DNA of 64,000 nt from Alphaproteobacteria bacterium (GCA_040218575.1 JAVJRE010000007.1:310001-374000); one strand, 5' to 3'; counted from the first letter of the stretch, positions 10,886 through 21,159 are shown. The notes: generated by a model from the letters alone, not told the origin. Made by a program: numbers and translations.

Positions 10886-12139
10886 TCAGGCGCTGGTCTG
10901 GCGCTCTGCGTAGATATGCAGCGGTTCGGCCCGACCTTCCACCACCTCGGCGTTCATCACAACCTGCTCAACCCCATCCAGGCTGGGCAGGTCGAACATG
11001 GTATCGAGCAGGATATTCTCCAGGATCGAACGCAACCCGCGAGCGCCGGTCTTGCGGCTGATCGCCTTGCGGGCCACCGCCTTCAGGGCGTCCTCCGACA
11101 GTTCCAGCTTCACCCCTTCCATCTCGAACAGCCGCTGATACTGCCGCACCAGAGCGTTCTTGGGCTCGCTCAGGATGCGCACCAGCGCCTCCTCGTCCAG
11201 GTCTTCCAGGGTGGCAACCACCGGCAGACGGCCGATGAACTCCGGAATCAGGCCGAATTTGAGCAGGTCTTCCGGCTCCACATCCTTCAGGATGTCGCCC
11301 ATGCGCCGCTCGTCGGCCGATGTCACGTCGGCGCCGAAGCCCATGCCGGAGCCATGGGTGCGCTGAGAGATGATCTTGTCGAGGCCGGAAAAGGCGCCGC
11401 CGCAGATAAACAGGATGTTGGTCGTGTCCACCTGCAGGAACTCCTGCTGCGGATGCTTGCGACCACCCTGCGGCGGCACACTGGCCACCGTCCCTTCCAT
11501 GATCTTCAGCAGGGCCTGCTGCACCCCCTCGCCCGACACGTCGCGGGTGATGGACGGGTTGTCTGCCTTGCGGCTGATCTTGTCCACTTCATCGATATAG
11601 ACGATGCCGCGCTGCGCCCGCTCCACATTGTAGTCCGCCGCCTGCAGCAGCTTGAGGATGATGTTCTCCACATCCTCGCCCACATAGCCGGCTTCGGTCA
11701 GGGTGGTGGCATCAGCCATGGTGAATGGCACGTCAATGATGCGGGCCAGCGTCTGAGCCAGCAGAGTCTTGCCGCAACCGGTCGGGCCGACCAGCATGAT
11801 ATTGGATTTGGCCAGCTCGACTTCGCTGCCCTTGCCGCCATGGTCCAGGCGCTTGTAGTGATTGTGGACCGCAACGGACAGGATTCGCTTGGCGTGATTC
11901 TGGCCGATCACATAGTCGTCCAGCACGTCGCAGATTTCACGCGGTGTCGGCACCCCGTCCTTGGACTTGACCAGGGCCGACTTGTGCTCCTCGCGGATGA
12001 TATCCATGCACAGCTCGACGCATTCGTCACAGATGAACACGGTCGGCCCGGCAATAAGCTTGCGCACTTCGTGCTGGCTCTTGCCGCAGAACGAGCAATA
12101 GAGGGTGTTCTTTGAGTCGCCGCCGCCGGTCTTGCTCAT
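10886..12139 (-). CDS. clpX: ATP-dependent Clp protease ATP-binding subunit ClpX
   Basis: Hexameric AAA+ unfoldase that feeds substrates to ClpP. An N-terminal zinc-binding domain (CSFCGKS then CDECVEL) is followed by Walker [13 protein letters not shown], Walker [11 protein letters not shown], and the pore-loop/arginine-finger region of the AAA module. ATG 12139, 417 aa, is typical of alphaproteobacterial ClpX. It lies 187 bases after clpP in the same orientation, the standard tig-clpP-clpX arrangement. Confidence 0.97.
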   Translation of the reverse strand: MSKTGGGDSKNTLYCSFCGKSQHEVRKLIAGPTVFICDECVELCMDIIREEHKSALVKSKDGVPTPREICDVLDDYVIGQNHAKRILSVAVHNHYKRLDHGGKGSEVELAKSNIMLVGPTGCGKTLLAQTLARIIDVPFTMADATTLTEAGYVGEDVENIILKLLQAADYNVERAQRGIVYIDEVDKISRKADNPSITRDVSGEGVQQALLKIMEGTVASVPPQGGRKHPQQEFLQVDTTNILFICGGAFSGLDKIISQRTHGSGMGFGADVTSADERRMGDILKDVEPEDLLKFGLIPEFIGRLPVVATLEDLDEEALVRILSEPKNALVRQYQRLFEMEGVKLELSEDALKAVARKAISRKTGARGLRSILENILLDTMFDLPSLDGVEQVVMNAEVVEGRAEPLHIYAERQTSA

Positions 12140-12326
12140 GAGCCTATCGACCCCGTCGTTTCGAAATGCATCTCGATGGACGTAGCGGCCATGTTAGACG
12201 CAGCGCATCCGGCCACACAATGACGAAAGTCTCTTCGACCGGCCGTCTGGGGATAGCGATCCTGGCACCGACAGGCTCAAGAAACGGTTAAGCCGGCCGG
12301 CCCGCTTCATATGCCCGCAGGCCCGC

Positions 12327-12965
12327 TCATGCGTCCGAGGCACTGTCGCCACCGGCCTCCCGCTTCGCCACAACCTTGTCAATCAGACCGAATTCCTTGG
12401 CCTGATCAGGCGTAAAGAAGCGGTCACGCTCCATTTCCCGCTCGATCACCTCGACCGACTGACCCGTATGATCGGCGTAGATCTGGTTCAGACGATGGCG
12501 CGTGGCAAGGATATCACGGGCATGAATCTCGATGTCGGTGGCCTGGCCCTGAAACCCGCCGGACGGCTGATGGATCATGACCTTGGCGTTAGGCAGGGAA
12601 TGGCGCTTGCCGGCGGCGCCGGCCGTCAGCAGCAGTGATCCGGCGGACGCGGCCATGCCGATGCACACCGTGGCGACTTCCGGTTTGACGTATTGCATCG
12701 TGTCGTAAATCGCCAGGCCGGAGGTAACCACGCCACCCGGCGAGTTAATATAGATGTTGATGTCCTTGTTCGGGTTCTCCGCTTCCAGAAACAGGAGCTG
12801 GGCGCAGATCAGGCTGGACACCGCATCATGGATCGGCCCGACCAGGAAGATGATCCGCTCCTTGAGCAGGCGGGAATAGATGTCATAGGCCCGCTCGCCG
12901 CGGCTGGTCTGTTCAACCACCATGGGAACCAGGGTGTTCATGTAGGTATCGATAGGATCACTCAT
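12327..12965 (-). CDS. clpP: ATP-dependent Clp protease proteolytic subunit ClpP
   Basis: Serine peptidase that forms the tetradecameric barrel docked by ClpX. The catalytic Ser is in [11 protein letters not shown] and the His in [20 protein letters not shown] is the conserved oxyanion region. ATG 12965 ([20 protein letters not shown]) gives 212 aa with an AAGGAAAG site upstream. In-frame extensions upstream are basic, low-complexity sequence overlapping tig on the same strand and are rejected. It is 61 bases after tig, likely co-transcribed. Confidence 0.97.
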   Translation of the reverse strand: MSDPIDTYMNTLVPMVVEQTSRGERAYDIYSRLLKERIIFLVGPIHDAVSSLICAQLLFLEAENPNKDINIYINSPGGVVTSGLAIYDTMQYVKPEVATVCIGMAASAGSLLLTAGAAGKRHSLPNAKVMIHQPSGGFQGQATDIEIHARDILATRHRLNQIYADHTGQSVEVIEREMERDRFFTPDQAKEFGLIDKVVAKREAGGDSASDA

Positions 12966-13026
12966 GGGTCTTTCCTTGGGGGTCTGCCTTGGGGGAGGCT
13001 GGTCCTGTTGAAGCAGGGGACCAGGG

Positions 13027-14589
13027 CTAGCGCTTGGCGGTCTTTGCGGCAGTCTTCTTTTTGGCGGTACTCTTCTTAGCGGCTGACTTCCCGGCGGGCG
13101 CCTTGGCCACGGCTTTCTTGGTACTCGCCTTTTTAGCAACCGTCTTCGTGGCGGTCTTCTTCGCAGTGGCCTTCTTCGCCGCCGGCGCCTTGGCCGTCGT
13201 CTTCTTCGCCGTGGTTGATTTGGCTGCGGGCTTTTTGGCTGCAGGCTTGCGGCCGGCCGGGCGAGCGGCGTCACCCGGCATACCGAACAACTCTTCCGGC
13301 GATACAGTCTCGTCCGTCACGGTCGCCTGCTCGATCAGGGCATCGACCACCTTGTCCTCGTAGAGCGGCGCGTGCAGGCGACCCAGCGCTTCCGGGTTCT
13401 CGCGCATCCATTCAAAGAGCCGCGCCTCCTGGCCTGGAAAAGCGCTGGCCTGGCGCATGATCGCGCTGTTGAGCTCTTCCTGGGTGACTTCCACATCCTG
13501 GCGGCGGCCGAAATCGGCCAGCAGCAAGCCCAGGCGCACACGGCGGGCCGCTATGGCGCGATACTCCTGCTTGAGCTCTTCCTCGCTCTTGGCCGCGTCA
13601 TCCGGTTCCAGAGTACCGCTGTCGCGAGCCTGTTCGATCTGCCGCCAGATACCGGCGAACTCCTCGTCCAACATACTCGGCGGAACATCGAAGTCGCGCG
13701 CCTCGGCCAGTTGATCCAGCACTTGCTGCTTGAGCTGGCTGCGGGTGGCGTTGGCATGTTCCTGGGTCAGGCTGTCACGGGCGATCGAGCGCAGCGCCTC
13801 CAGCGACTCCATCCCCAGCGACTTCGCCAGGTCCTCATTCAGCACAATCGGATCGCGCTGGCGGATTTCCTTGACGGTCAGCTTAAAGCTGGCCGGCTTG
13901 CCCACCAGCTCCGCCCGTGGATAGGACTCCGGCAGGGGCAGTGTGAACGCCACCGTCGCACCGACGCTCTGGCCGATCACCTGGTCGGCGAAGCCCGGCA
14001 GCAGGAACTCACTGGACAGATCAAGCTGGGCGTCGGTGATCTCGCCGTTGGTCACGGACTCGCCGTCAACCTCGCCGCTATAGTCCACAATGACAAAGTC
14101 GCCTGCCTGCACCGGGCGGGCTTCGGTCACGGGCGCCGGCTCCAGGTTGCGCTCGGCAAACTGCCGCACCGCATCATCCACCCGCTCCGCGCTGACCGGT
14201 GCGGTGCGCCGGGCCAGCGCAAGGGATGTCGGGTCGACCGGTTCGAATTCCGGCATGATCTCCATGGTCAGGGCACATTCCAGATCGCCGTCGTCGGCGA
14301 AGCTGGTGATTTCGATGCGCGGCTGTGAGGCAGGCTTCAGTGCCTTATCCGCCACGGCCTTCTGGCTGCACTCGCTGACCGTCGATTCGACGATCTCGCC
14401 ACGGATGGACGGGCCAAAGCGCTGACGGATCAGGGACAGTGGCGCCTTGCCCGGCCGAAACCCGCGCAAATGGGTGGTCGTCGCCAGTTCCGTCAGACGC
14501 TGTTCCACCTTCTGGCGGATGTCATCGCCCGGAATCACAATCTTGAACTCCCGGCGAAGCCCTTCGGACAGGGTCTCGGTCACCTGCAT
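13027..14589 (-). CDS. tig: Trigger factor with long lysine/alanine-rich C-terminal tail
   Basis: Ribosome-associated chaperone and peptidyl-prolyl isomerase. The N-terminal ribosome-binding signature [17 protein letters not shown] is near residue 40. The FKBP-type PPIase domain (about 150-240, including [13 protein letters not shown]) and the helical chaperone domain follow. At 520 aa it is roughly 80 residues longer than typical trigger factors. The excess is a C-terminal tail made of repeated AAKK/TAKK/PAAK units, resembling histone H1 or AlgP-type tails. ATG 14589 is the start. It heads the tig-clpP-clpX block. Confidence 0.95.
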   Translation of the reverse strand: MQVTETLSEGLRREFKIVIPGDDIRQKVEQRLTELATTTHLRGFRPGKAPLSLIRQRFGPSIRGEIVESTVSECSQKAVADKALKPASQPRIEITSFADDGDLECALTMEIMPEFEPVDPTSLALARRTAPVSAERVDDAVRQFAERNLEPAPVTEARPVQAGDFVIVDYSGEVDGESVTNGEITDAQLDLSSEFLLPGFADQVIGQSVGATVAFTLPLPESYPRAELVGKPASFKLTVKEIRQRDPIVLNEDLAKSLGMESLEALRSIARDSLTQEHANATRSQLKQQVLDQLAEARDFDVPPSMLDEEFAGIWRQIEQARDSGTLEPDDAAKSEEELKQEYRAIAARRVRLGLLLADFGRRQDVEVTQEELNSAIMRQASAFPGQEARLFEWMRENPEALGRLHAPLYEDKVVDALIEQATVTDETVSPEELFGMPGDAARPAGRKPAAKKPAAKSTTAKKTTAKAPAAKKATAKKTATKTVAKKASTKKAVAKAPAGKSAAKKSTAKKKTAAKTAKR

Positions 14590-14772
14590 GGCTCGTGCGC
14601 TCCTGCGGCCGTCGCTGTCCGACGGTTGTTTCTCCGTCCGGCCATGACGACCGGCTTGCCCACTTCATACCTACACCAGACCCGACGCGTCGCCAGCACC
14701 CGGCGCGGCGTCACCTCGAACACAGGCCCAAACCCAGGCCCAAACAGGGCCCGGCACGGGTCACGGCGCGGC

Positions 14773-14857
14773 TGGTGCGGGCGGAGGGACTTGAACCCCC
14801 AAGGCTCTCGCCACCAGAACCTAAATCTGGCGTGTCTACCAGTTCCACCACGCCCGC
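14773..14857 (-). tRNA. tRNA-Leu (TAG)
   Basis: Class II tRNA on the minus strand. The acceptor GCGGGCG pairs with CGCCCGC, the anticodon loop TTTAGGT gives TAG, and there is a long variable arm and a TTCAAGT T loop. The discriminator is A with encoded CCA. 85 nt. Located upstream of tig. Confidence 0.97.
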
Positions 14858-15033
14858 AGACCCCGGCGGGTCCGGGTCCGGCCGTACGCCAGCGGTCCGG
14901 CGGCGGCCGAACGGCTGTCTATATCATAGTCGTGAAGACGGCAAATACCCGCGCCGCGCGGCCCCGGCCAGCGCCCTGGCCCTGGTAGCACGAACCCCGG
15001 CCTGCAAACCGGCCGACTCCGGCCGGCTGTGGA

Positions 15034-15312
15034 TCAGTCGCCGCTCACCCGTTCGGGATACTGGCTGGCGAATGACGAGAGAGCCAGCACACGGGGGCCG
15101 TCGAGGACGGACCCTTTGGACGGGTGCTCAAAGCGCAGACGGAAGGTGACATGGGGGATGCCATAGACGTCGCCCTTGACGGTCAGGACTTCAGCCGTCT
15201 CGATCACGCGATTGGGCAGAACGCGGCGATAGCGCGCGCCCATCTCTACCGCGCCGGGCGGACCGCCACGACGGGTGAACAAGCTGGAGAACTGACGGGC
15301 GAGCGTGGTCAT
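15034..15312 (-). CDS. Small protein of unknown function
   Basis: A 92-aa protein starting at ATG 15312 (MTTLARQFSSLFTRR), with AAGGAGA about 6 bases upstream. A short basic N-terminus is followed by beta-rich sequence (RVIETAEVLTVKGDVYGIPHV and VTFRLRFEH). No signal peptide or transmembrane helix. I do not recognise a named family. The good ribosome-binding site and the AT-rich upstream region (15313-15451), unusual for this window, support a real gene. It stands alone between nnrD/E and tRNA-Leu. Confidence 0.7.
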   Translation of the reverse strand: MTTLARQFSSLFTRRGGPPGAVEMGARYRRVLPNRVIETAEVLTVKGDVYGIPHVTFRLRFEHPSKGSVLDGPRVLALSSFASQYPERVSGD

Positions 15313-15451
15313 CGCACTCTCCTTCGATGCCACAAGCATAGAAATCCAACCTTTAATAACCTGTAAAGAGAATCGTGGCAACGCACTGGAATTAAAACAT
15401 ATTTTAAGTAAACACTAACGATCTCCCAACGCTGACCAAAGGTCGGCCCGG

Positions 15452-16966
15452 TCAGCCGAAATCAGGCCCCGTACGCAGGGCGCGCAGCACCGCCGGCACG
15501 GCCGCCGGCAAATCGTCGGCGATCAGCCCCGGCCCTGCCGCTGCGGCGGCCGCGCCATGCAGCCAGACGGCGGCGCAGGCGGCGTCAAATGGCCCCATAC
15601 CCTGGGCCAGCAAGCCAACCACCAGCCCCGCCAGCACGTCGCCAGCGCCGGCCGTGGCCAGGTCCGGCGGTGCATTGTCATTGATGGTGGCTCGACCATC
15701 CGGCGCCGCCACCACCGTGTCCGCCCCTTTAAGCACCACAACGGCGCCACTCCGGCGGGCCGCCTCCCGGGCATCGGCCAGGCGGTCGCCGGTCCACGCA
15801 AACAGGCTGCGGAACTCTCCCGGATGGGGGGTGAGGACCGCCGGTCCGGTGATGGCCGCGAAAAGTCGCCGCTTACCGTCGGCGAACACCGTCAGGGCAT
15901 CCGCATCGAGCACGGCGGGCAAGCCAAGGCCCAGCACCGCCAGAACATGCCCGCGGGTTGCCGGACCGATACCGTTGCCGGGGCCAAGCAACAGGGCGTT
16001 ACGGCCGTGCTCCGCCATCAGGCGCACCAGATCCGCCGGTCCGTTGAGCGGCGCCACCAGCTTTGCCGCGAAGCCCTGGGCGTAGTGCGCCACAGCCGAA
16101 GGCGGGCACAGCAGCGAAACCATACCGGCGCCGGCCCGTTGCGCCGCCAGCGCCGCCAGACGGCCCGCGCCGGTCATCCGGTCACCGGCGACAATGGCGG
16201 CATGGCCGCGCCTGAACTTGTGGCCATCGGCCTGCGGCGTCGGCAGCCGGGTTCGCCAGAGGTCCGGGTGGTTGACTGCCTGGGCCGGTCCGTGCCCGGC
16301 CCCCAGGCTCTCTATGACGGACTGCGCCATGCCGATATCGGCGACGATTACACGACCGGCCAGCCGGCGGCCCGGATAGATCAGATGGCCCGGTTTGCGT
16401 CGGACAAAAGTGACGGTCAGGGTCGCCGCGGCGGCACAGCCAAGCACAACACCACTGTCGCTATGGACGCCGCTCGGCATATCCACCGCCACCACCGGCA
16501 CCGTGCGGGCGGACAGGCGGCCGACCACCGCCGCCGCCATGCCAGTCAGTGGCCGGTCGAGGCCGGCGCCGAACAGCGCATCAATCACCAGTTCCGCACC
16601 ATCGAGCACGGCCGGGTCCAGAGCCCGGATCGGCCCCCGCCACAAGGCCGCATGGGCCGCGGCGTCGCCGCCCAGGGCTTCCGGCCGACCCAGAAGCGCG
16701 ACTGAAACAGGCCAACCGGATTCAGATAAAATCCGTGCGATTACAAAGCCATCGCCCCCGTTGTTGCCAGGCCCACATAAGACAACGGTGGACCGCCAGC
16801 CCCAGTGGGCGAGGACCTGACGGGCGACGGCGCGACCGGCCGCCGCCATCAGGTCAAAGCCGGAGATACCGCCTGCCACGGCTGACCGGTCCGCCGCATA
16901 CATGTCCGCCGCGCTGAGCAAGCCGTGGGGGCCGGCGAACCCTGCGGCCGGGTGGCTGTCGGTCAT
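15452..16966 (-). CDS. nnrE/nnrD: Bifunctional NAD(P)H-hydrate epimerase / ADP-dependent NAD(P)H-hydrate dehydratase
   Basis: Metabolite-repair enzyme that restores damaged NAD(P)HX. The N-terminal YjeF_N epimerase domain (about residues 15-215) shows VVLCGPGNNGGDGFVIAR and DALFGAGLDRPL. The C-terminal ribokinase-like dehydratase domain (about 225-500) shows VLTPHPGEF and the nucleotide/catalytic motif ATAGAGDVLAGL. ATG 16966 (MTDSHPAAGF) gives 504 aa, the standard fused length. Five bases separate it from the small membrane protein gene upstream. Confidence 0.94.
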   Translation of the reverse strand: MTDSHPAAGFAGPHGLLSAADMYAADRSAVAGGISGFDLMAAAGRAVARQVLAHWGWRSTVVLCGPGNNGGDGFVIARILSESGWPVSVALLGRPEALGGDAAAHAALWRGPIRALDPAVLDGAELVIDALFGAGLDRPLTGMAAAVVGRLSARTVPVVAVDMPSGVHSDSGVVLGCAAAATLTVTFVRRKPGHLIYPGRRLAGRVIVADIGMAQSVIESLGAGHGPAQAVNHPDLWRTRLPTPQADGHKFRRGHAAIVAGDRMTGAGRLAALAAQRAGAGMVSLLCPPSAVAHYAQGFAAKLVAPLNGPADLVRLMAEHGRNALLLGPGNGIGPATRGHVLAVLGLGLPAVLDADALTVFADGKRRLFAAITGPAVLTPHPGEFRSLFAWTGDRLADAREAARRSGAVVVLKGADTVVAAPDGRATINDNAPPDLATAGAGDVLAGLVVGLLAQGMGPFDAACAAVWLHGAAAAAAGPGLIADDLPAAVPAVLRALRTGPDFG

Positions 16967-16971
16967 GGTGC

Positions 16972-17169
16972 CTATCCCGCCGGCATGAAGGGGGCACCCA
17001 GGCGAACGGCGACCTGCACCACCGCATAAGCGGCGCCGCCGAACAGCACTGCCGCCGCGACCACCACCAGCGCCCGACGCCATGCGCCGGGCCGGGTGAC
17101 GAAATCGGCAATCCGCCGGTGCATGGCGCTCAGGGCCCCGCCAACCGGCCGGCGTGATGCTATTGTCAC
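16972..17169 (-). CDS. Small single-helix membrane protein, unknown
   Basis: Short reading frame directly upstream of nnrE (5-base gap). From GTG 17169, which has GGGAGG about 9 bases upstream, it would encode 65 aa. It has a basic N-terminus (SRRPVG, MHRRIADFVTRPGAWRR) followed by one hydrophobic helix (ALVVVAAAVLFGGAAYAVVQ). ATG 17121 would give 50 aa. No family recognised. The positive-inside pattern and the spacing argue for a real co-transcribed gene, but it could be non-coding. Confidence 0.45.
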   Translation of the reverse strand: MTIASRRPVGGALSAMHRRIADFVTRPGAWRRALVVVAAAVLFGGAAYAVVQVAVRLGAPFMPAG

Positions 17170-17241
17170 GACGTTGTAGCCTCCCTCACTCGCGTGGCTG
17201 ATCGCCAGCCACGCTGCCACACGACACACCGGACCTCCCCC

Positions 17242-18105
17242 ATGGACCCAGACTCCGACCCCGACTCCCGCCCGAACACGGACGCTAACAAAAAGGAACC
17301 GGCCCGGCACTTCGGATTTGTCGAAGCCTACTCACCGCCGGAGATGGCGGCAAAGGTCCGCGATGTGGGGGTGGCCAAGGGCCGCATGCCCCTGGTCCCG
17401 CTGCTGTGCCTGGGGCTGCTGGCCGGCGCCTTCATATCCTTTGGCGCCATGCTCTTCACCCTGACCATGACCGGCAATGAACTGGGCTTCGGACCGGGCC
17501 GGCTGTTGGGCGGGCTGGCCTTCTCGTTAGGTCTGGTGCTGGTCATCGTCGGTGGGGCCGAGCTCTTTACCGGCAACAATCTGGTGGCCATGGCCTGGGC
17601 TGACGGCAAGGTCGGCACCGCTTCCCTGCTGCGCAACTGGGTGCTGGTCTATTGCGCCAACTTCGCCGGCGCCGTGGCCACCGCGCTGATGGTTCACCTG
17701 TCGGGCATCCTGTCGCTCGATGGCGGCGGTGTCGGCCGGACCGCCCTGGCCATCGCCCAGAGCAAACAGTCGCTGGGCTTCGTTGAGGCCTTTACTCGCG
17801 GCGTTCTGGCCAATGCGCTGGTCTGCCTGGCGGTATGGCTGTGCACCTCCACCAGCCGCACATCCGGCAAGATCATGGCCATCATCTTCCCCATCAGCGC
17901 CTTCGTCGCCCTGGGGTTCGAGCATTCCATCGCCAACATGTATTTCCTGGCGGTCGCCTGGTTCGACCAGCCGCAGTCGGTCAGCCTGGCCGGCGTGTGG
18001 GCCAATCTGCTGCCCGTCACGCTCGGCAATATCGTCGGCGGCAGCGTCTTTGTGGCGCTGATTTACTGGCTGATTTATCTGCGGCCCGGCGGCTCTGCCG
18101 ATTGA
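17242..18105 (+). CDS. Formate/nitrite transporter family channel
   Basis: Pentameric FNT-family anion channel of the inner membrane (FocA/NirC type) for formate, nitrite or related small anions. Six hydrophobic segments are visible. Family stretches include LAGAFISFGAMLF, GGAELFTGNNLVAM (the conserved TGN region), ANALVCLAVWL and GFEHSIANMYFL with the FEHSxANM signature. ATG 17242 gives 287 aa; 17194 would add a His-rich stretch with no ribosome-binding site. The N-terminus is acidic and hydrophilic (DPDSDPDSRPN). Substrate cannot be told from context: no formate or nitrite enzymes adjoin it. Confidence 0.9.
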   Translation: MDPDSDPDSRPNTDANKKEPARHFGFVEAYSPPEMAAKVRDVGVAKGRMPLVPLLCLGLLAGAFISFGAMLFTLTMTGNELGFGPGRLLGGLAFSLGLVLVIVGGAELFTGNNLVAMAWADGKVGTASLLRNWVLVYCANFAGAVATALMVHLSGILSLDGGGVGRTALAIAQSKQSLGFVEAFTRGVLANALVCLAVWLCTSTSRTSGKIMAIIFPISAFVALGFEHSIANMYFLAVAWFDQPQSVSLAGVWANLLPVTLGNIVGGSVFVALIYWLIYLRPGGSAD

Positions 18106-18150
18106 ACGGCCGGACCACTGCCGCCGCCGGACGGCAGGAAACAGGCGCGC

Positions 18151-18228
18151 TGGGGCGAGTGATCGGACTTGAACCGACGACATCCAGATCCACAATCTGG
18201 CGCTCTAACCAACTGAGCTACACCCGCC
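18151..18228 (-). tRNA. tRNA-His (GTG)
   Basis: Minus-strand cloverleaf. The acceptor GCGGGTG pairs with CACTCGC, anticodon loop TTGTGGA gives GTG, and the T loop is TTCAAGT. It has the His-specific discriminator C73 opposite an encoded G-1 (plus-strand C at 18228), and encoded CCA. Confidence 0.97.
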
Positions 18229-18374
18229 ATGGCGCCCGGGACACCGGAATGCCGGAAACATAGGGAGACTCGACCGCCGGCTCAATACGCAAAGCGCCGG
18301 ACGCAATGTGCAGGACACAATGCGCCGGACCAGGGGCTCCCGGCAGCCGTGCCCGGCTGTGCGGCCGCCAGGCT

Positions 18375-18878
18375 TCAGGCAGCGTCCGCCGCGACCCGCA
18401 CCGAAATCATGCAGTCGGGGTCGCTCACCATGCCGTTGGCCCCGCTGCCCTGCTTGATGGAATCAACGTGCTCCATGCCGGAAACCACCTGCCCCCACAC
18501 TGTGTACTGACCGTCCAGGTGGCTGTGGTCGGCAAAACAGATGAAGAACTGGCTGTCGGCGCTGTTGGGATTGGACGAGCGGGCCATGGAAACCGTGCCG
18601 CGACGATGCGCTTCCTGGGAGAACTCCGCCGGCAGCCGCTGGCCGGAGCCACCGGTGCCATCGCCCCGCGGATCGCCGGTCTGGGCCATGAAGCCATCGA
18701 TCACCCGGTGAAAGGCCAGACCGTCATAGAATTTCTGCCGCACCAAGTCGCGGATCCGGGCGCAATGACCGGGCGCCAGATCGGGCCGCATGCGAATGAC
18801 GACCATGCCATCCTTCAGTTCCATGTGGAGGGTGTTTTCCGCTTCGTCGTTTGCCGCGTCCGTTGCCTCGACTGCCAT
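18375..18878 (-). CDS. Cyclophilin-type peptidyl-prolyl cis-trans isomerase
   Basis: Cytoplasmic PpiB-like cyclophilin that catalyses prolyl isomerisation. The core motifs FHRVIDGFMAQTGDP, GTGGSG, SMARSSNPNSADSQFFIC and HLDGQYTVWGQVVSGME are all present. ATG 18878 (MAVEATDAAN, GGGAGA about 7 bases upstream) gives 167 aa. An ATG at 18899 overlaps the VOC stop (ATGA) but lacks a well-placed ribosome-binding site. No signal peptide. It is the last gene of a minus-strand operon with the VOC protein and aminotransferase. Confidence 0.93.
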   Translation of the reverse strand: MAVEATDAANDEAENTLHMELKDGMVVIRMRPDLAPGHCARIRDLVRQKFYDGLAFHRVIDGFMAQTGDPRGDGTGGSGQRLPAEFSQEAHRRGTVSMARSSNPNSADSQFFICFADHSHLDGQYTVWGQVVSGMEHVDSIKQGSGANGMVSDPDCMISVRVAADAA

Positions 18879-18895
18879 CGCTTGGTCTCCCTGTG

Positions 18896-19312
18896 TCATG
18901 ACCTCTGATCGCCTGCCGTGTTCCCCGGCCAGGCGGTATCGCGAAACTCCTGAAACTCCAGCAGATAGCCGTTGGGATCGCGAAAGAAAAATCCGTAGAC
19001 ATTGAAGGTTCTGTGCAGGACGGGCGGACCTTCTATCACTATGGCCGCCGCCTGCAACCGCTTGTGCCAACCGTCCACATCCGCCGTCAGCAGAGACACG
19101 ACGACCCCGGCCGGGTTGCTCTGGCGGCCGGGCCGTACGCCGCAGACGCCAAGATAGCTCGACGGGCCGGTGCGATAGATGCGGCACAGGCCCTGATCCA
19201 GGGCCAGGGGCAGGCGCAGCACCTCTTCGTAAAACGGCCAGGTGGCGTCCGGATCGTCGGCATAGAGAAACGTCACCTGGCCGTCGAGGGCGGGGGTGGC
19301 CGGCTCTGTCAT
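18896..19312 (-). CDS. VOC (glyoxalase/bleomycin-resistance) family protein
   Basis: A 138-aa single VOC domain. Two beta-alpha-beta-beta-beta modules are recognisable (TFLYADDPDATWPFYEEVLRL at the start and FNVYGFFFRDPNGYLLEF at the end). The final Glu of YLLEFQ is at the usual metal-ligand position. The substrate is unknown: the superfamily includes glyoxalases, dioxygenases and resistance proteins. It sits 15 bases after the aminotransferase gene, probably in the same operon. Confidence 0.85.
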   Translation of the reverse strand: MTEPATPALDGQVTFLYADDPDATWPFYEEVLRLPLALDQGLCRIYRTGPSSYLGVCGVRPGRQSNPAGVVVSLLTADVDGWHKRLQAAAIVIEGPPVLHRTFNVYGFFFRDPNGYLLEFQEFRDTAWPGNTAGDQRS

Positions 19313-19327
19313 TGTGGAAACCCCGCG

Positions 19328-20527
19328 TCAGTGACCGAAATGGCGCGCCAGACGATCCAACGCCTCTGTCAGGGTATCCTGCCGCTTGGCGAAGCAGAAC
19401 CGGGCATAGCCATTGACCGCCGACCGGCCCGTCACGTCCCGGCCCGTCGCGTCCGGGCCTGTCGCTTCATAGAAGGCGGCAACCGGAACGGCGGTCACCC
19501 CCGCTTCTTCGGTGATGTGCCGGCAGAACGCCTCGTCATCGCCGTTGAAGCCCAGTGGCCGGTAGCCGGCGTTGAGAAAGTAGGTGCCGGGACAAGGCAG
19601 GACATCGAAACCGATGGCGGTCAGCCCCTGCGCCAGAATATCCCGGCGCAGCGCCATGCCATCGCGCAACTCGTGGAAATAGGCATCCGGTTTGGCCAGG
19701 CCGAAGGCCACGGCGCGTTGCAGGTGTGGCGGCGTGGCGAAGGCCAGGAACTGATGCGCCTTGATAATCGGCGCCAGCACCTGCGGTGCGGCGGTGGCGT
19801 AGCCGACCTTCCAGCCGGTCATGGAAAAGGCCTTGCCGGCCGAGCCGATTCGCACGCACCGCGATCGCATACCCGGCAGGGTCATCAGCGGCACGTGCCG
19901 CGCGCCGTCATAGACCAGATGCTCATAGACCTCGTCGCATACAGCCAGGGCATCGTGCTGCTGTACCAGATCCGCAATCAGCGTCAGTTCGGACCGGCTG
20001 AACACCTTGCACGCGGGGTTCATGGGCGTGTTGAGCAGAATCAGCTTGGTGCGCTCGGAGAATGCTGCCCGCAGCGCCGCCTCCGGCAGGCGCCAGTCCG
20101 GCGGCGTCAGGCGCACCAGCCGCGGCACGCCCCCGGCCCGCCTCACCACCGGCATGTAGGTATCGAACAGGGGCTCCAGCATGACCACTTCGTCGCCAGG
20201 CTCGATCAGTCCCATCAGGCTGGCGGCCAGCGCCTGGGTCGCGCCGGACGTCACCAGCACCTCGCTGGCAGGATCGGCGGTCAGTCCATAGAGGCGCGCC
20301 CCATGATCGGCCACCGCCTGACGCAGCTCCGCCAGGCCCTGCATCGGCGGATACTGGTTGGAGTGGGCAAACAGGCTGTCGGCGGCCACCTGGCGGATAT
20401 CCTCAGGTCCGTCATCCTCCGGGAATCCCTGGCCCAGATTGATCGCGCCATGGGCCATGGCCAGGCGGCTCATGACCTCGAAGACGCTGGTTCCGTAGCC
20501 GGAAAGGACTGTATTGGCCGGTTTCAT
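19328..20527 (-). CDS. PLP-dependent class I/II aminotransferase
   Basis: Fold-type I aminotransferase close in sequence style to the YbdL/kynurenine-aminotransferase-like group (methionine or aromatic amino acids with keto acids). Visible: INLGQGFPEDDGP, the substrate-loop NTPMNPACKVFS, the PLP contacts CDEVYEHLVYD (D198, Y201) and the Schiff-base Lys232 in GSAGKAFSMTGWKVGY. ATG 20527 (MKPANTVLSGYG) gives 399 aa. It heads the operon with the VOC protein and cyclophilin. Exact substrate is not determinable. Confidence 0.9.
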   Translation of the reverse strand: MKPANTVLSGYGTSVFEVMSRLAMAHGAINLGQGFPEDDGPEDIRQVAADSLFAHSNQYPPMQGLAELRQAVADHGARLYGLTADPASEVLVTSGATQALAASLMGLIEPGDEVVMLEPLFDTYMPVVRRAGGVPRLVRLTPPDWRLPEAALRAAFSERTKLILLNTPMNPACKVFSRSELTLIADLVQQHDALAVCDEVYEHLVYDGARHVPLMTLPGMRSRCVRIGSAGKAFSMTGWKVGYATAAPQVLAPIIKAHQFLAFATPPHLQRAVAFGLAKPDAYFHELRDGMALRRDILAQGLTAIGFDVLPCPGTYFLNAGYRPLGFNGDDEAFCRHITEEAGVTAVPVAAFYEATGPDATGRDVTGRSAVNGYARFCFAKRQDTLTEALDRLARHFGH

Positions 20528-20653
20528 GGATGCTCGCCCGCCGCCGGAGGCCGGACACATCGCGGCCGCCCTCCCCCTAGCACAGGCCTCCGGGCGAGAC
20601 GAGATACCCTGCTGTCCGCCACAAGACATCAGTTGATCGATTTAGTGGCAAAT

Positions 20654-20668
20654 GCCTAATATTTAGGC
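20654..20668. promoter_or_regulatory. Palindrome in the region upstream of glnB
   Basis: GCCTAATATTTAGGC is a perfect 6+6 inverted repeat with a 3-base centre in an AT-rich island about 150 bases upstream of glnB and 130 bases from the divergent aminotransferase start. It may be an operator. A TATGCT -10-like hexamer lies about 13 bases downstream. I see no good sigma-54 (TGGCAC-N5-TTGCA) promoter here. Confidence 0.35.
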
Positions 20669-20706
20669 TTAATCAATGCGCTATGCTCGGGTCCGTTTGG
20701 AAATAA

Positions 20707-21159
<453 letters not shown>

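Noticed and set aside
12966-13274. N-terminal extension of ClpP
   Set aside because: In-frame but reads the tig tail in another frame as a poly-Arg/Pro stretch; ATG 12965 has a ribosome-binding site and gives normal ClpP length.
19013-20659. Long plus-strand frame opposite the aminotransferase (548 codons)
   Set aside because: High-GC antisense shadow with His/Gln/Arg-rich translation; the minus strand encodes a clear aminotransferase with a PLP lysine.
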